Part shown: in pieces, positions 62,761 to 64,000 of the stretch
How the letters are laid out: each line of letters opens with the position of its first letter
Numbering within the stretch: the first letter of the stretch is position 1
Assembly (NCBI RefSeq): GCF_033947565.1
Contig: NZ_JARPVX010000003.1
Coordinates: 95,234 to 159,233, forward strand
Direction of reading: 5' to 3'
DNA length: 64,000 nucleotides
Origin: Lichenihabitans sp033947565
GTDB lineage: Bacteria > Pseudomonadota > Alphaproteobacteria > Rhizobiales > Beijerinckiaceae
Notes under the pieces: model-generated
Seen by the model: only the letters and a program-made list of their open reading frames with translations
What the model was told of the DNA's origin: nothing
Database searches by the model: none
Made by a program: the position numbers and the translations under genes

Positions 62761-64000
62761 ATGACCCACATCGTCCAGGACCCCGAAACCTTCGCAGCCG
62801 TCGCCCTGCAGGGCTATTGCGACGCTTATGCGGATATCGTGCGGGCGACGCCGGGCGGCGCCCTGCGCTCGACCGCGACGAAGCCCGGCAAGGTGTCGGT
62901 GGTGGTGGGGGGTGGCAGCGGCCATTATCCGGCCTTTGCAGGCTATGTCGGGCGCGGCTTTGCGGATGCCGCGGTAGCGGGCGACGTCTTCGCGTCGCCT
63001 TCGACCCAGTTGATTCATGCGGTGTCGAAGCGCGCCCAGCACGGCGGCGGCATGATCCTCGGCTTCGGCAATTATGCCGGGGACGTGCTGAACTTCGGCT
63101 TCGCGGCCGAGCGGCTGCGCGCCGAGGGCATCGACGTCCGCGTGCTGGCCGTCACGGACGATGTGGCGAGCGCGTCGGCGGCGGAGGAGTCCAAGCGTCG
63201 GGGCGTCGCGGGCGATGTGCCGGTGTTCAAGATCGCGGGCGCTGCGGCCGAGCGCGGCGACGACCTCGATACGGTGGAACGGCTGGCGCGGCTGGCCAAT
63301 GCCCGCACCCGCTCCTTCGGAGTGGCGTTCGGCGGCTGCACCTTGCCGGGCGCCAGCGAGCCGCTCTTCAGCGTGCCGGACGGCCAGATGGCGCTCGGCC
63401 TCGGCATTCATGGCGAGCCCGGCATCGAAGACGTGCCGATCGGCAGCGCCGACGCCATCGCGGCCCTGCTGGTGTCGCGCGTTCTGGCCGAAGCGCCAGC
63501 GGAGGCCGGCAGCCGCGTCGGCGTGCTGTTGAACGGGCTCGGGTCCACCAAATACGAAGAACTCTTCGCCCTGTGGGTGCCGGTGCGGGCCGCCATCGAG
63601 GCGGCCGGGATCACCGTGGTGGCGCCGCTCGTCGGCGAGCTCATCACCAGCCTCGACATGGAAGGCTGTTCGCTGACGCTGCTCTGGCTCGACGATGCCT
63701 TGGAGTCGCTTTGGACCGCGCCATGTGAAACGGCGGCACTGCGCATCGGCCACCTGCCGGCGGCCGAGCGCGCCGCCCCTCTCGTTGAAGAGGCGCACGA
63801 GCATGTCGGATGGCCTGAAGCCACATCTGCGTCGCAAGCCGCCGGCCGCCGCATCGCGGACGGGGTGGAGCGTCTGGCAACGGCCTTGCGCGGGGCGGAG
63901 GAGGAACTCGGCCGCATCGACGCGCAGGCCGGCGACGGGGATCACGGCCAAGGCATGGCCCGTGGCTCGACGGCTGCGGCCGCAGCCGTCGAGCCACGGG
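62761..64000 (+). CDS. dihydroxyacetone kinase family protein (DhaK-DhaL fusion, variant active site), partial
   Basis: The first 413 residues are visible and the frame is open at the window edge. Residues 1-330 form the DhaK domain: GGGSGHYPAFAGYVG (about 49-63) and the substrate-linking His217 in LGIHGEPG, which aligns with the His that binds dihydroxyacetone covalently in E. coli. A linker leads to the ATP-binding DhaL part with DAQAGDGDHGQGM (Asp residues for Mg-ADP). The usual GHEPAH is GHYPAF here, so the pocket differs from true DHA kinases. Kinases with such changes include tetrulose (erythrulose) kinases; this is inferred. It lies 43 bp after the isomerase gene. Confidence 0.88.
   Translation, partial: MTHIVQDPETFAAVALQGYCDAYADIVRATPGGALRSTATKPGKVSVVVGGGSGHYPAFAGYVGRGFADAAVAGDVFASPSTQLIHAVSKRAQHGGGMILGFGNYAGDVLNFGFAAERLRAEGIDVRVLAVTDDVASASAAEESKRRGVAGDVPVFKIAGAAAERGDDLDTVERLARLANARTRSFGVAFGGCTLPGASEPLFSVPDGQMALGLGIHGEPGIEDVPIGSADAIAALLVSRVLAEAPAEAGSRVGVLLNGLGSTKYEELFALWVPVRAAIEAAGITVVAPLVGELITSLDMEGCSLTLLWLDDALESLWTAPCETAALRIGHLPAAERAAPLVEEAHEHVGWPEATSASQAAGRRIADGVERLATALRGAEEELGRIDAQAGDGDHGQGMARGSTAAAAAVEPR

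Overview
The window is 64 kb of GC-rich, gene-dense bacterial chromosome. Several signs point to an alphaproteobacterium of the order Hyphomicrobiales (Rhizobiales). There is a SufBCDST iron-sulfur operon preceded by sites resembling rhizobial iron boxes, a TTAA-N7-TTAAC CtrA-type site, an Omp25/Omp31-like porin, UbiK/BMFP, an RMD1-family protein and two palindromic intergenic repeats of the kind common in this order. The family cannot be fixed from the sequence; a Beijerinckiaceae/Methylobacteriaceae-like relative is my guess. I see no rRNA, tRNA, CRISPR array, prophage, transposase or integrase.

Layout. 0-3.4 kb: a coiled-coil protein cut by the window edge, a HAD phosphatase, and a TPP riboswitch driving a pyrimidine/thiamin-precursor transporter (permease plus binding protein, no ATPase gene), then UbiK. 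3.4-10.2 kb: a VOC-fold protein divergent from a complete tripartite RND efflux operon. 10.2-17.9 kb: a palindromic repeat, an alpha/beta hydrolase, two putative iron-regulated operators and the suf operon (NifS-like desulfurase, SufB, SufC, SufD, SufS, SufT) ended by a terminator. 17.9-24.7 kb: a giant AsmA-like protein, a Bcp peroxiredoxin, an Rrf2 regulator, a polysaccharide deacetylase-like protein and an MFS exporter. 24.9-30.3 kb: a sorbitol/mannitol-type ABC transporter with a SorC-family regulator.

30.6-38.2 kb: a Gly/Tyr-rich secreted protein, an adenosine kinase-like PfkB protein, a NicO metal transporter coupled to a DUF1007 protein, an aminotransferase, a GST, an MHS-type symporter and an anchored helix-hairpin-helix protein. 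38.4-46.6 kb: trifunctional PutA, a GAF plus degenerate GGDEF protein, an RMD1-family protein, a 66-residue protein, miaA and serB (whose start codons interlock on opposite strands) and a tiny lipoprotein. 46.6-49.8 kb: a glutarate/glutaryl-CoA module (CoA transferase, glutaryl-CoA dehydrogenase) and ferredoxin-NADP reductase. 50.1-57.7 kb: a KefB-type antiporter and a dipeptide-type ABC transporter with a fused double ATPase. 57.7-64 kb: DoxX, an SDR, an outer-membrane beta-barrel, and a LysR regulator divergent from a TIM-barrel isomerase and a variant dihydroxyacetone-kinase-type kinase that runs off the window.

Most of the window is conventional metabolism and transport. I did not find a convincing new multi-gene system. 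The best leads are regulatory (paired iron boxes before suf, a riboswitch whose conserved core is also the ribosome-binding site, the CtrA box, the interlocked miaA/serB starts) and metabolic (a possible tetrose/tetritol pathway at the right edge).
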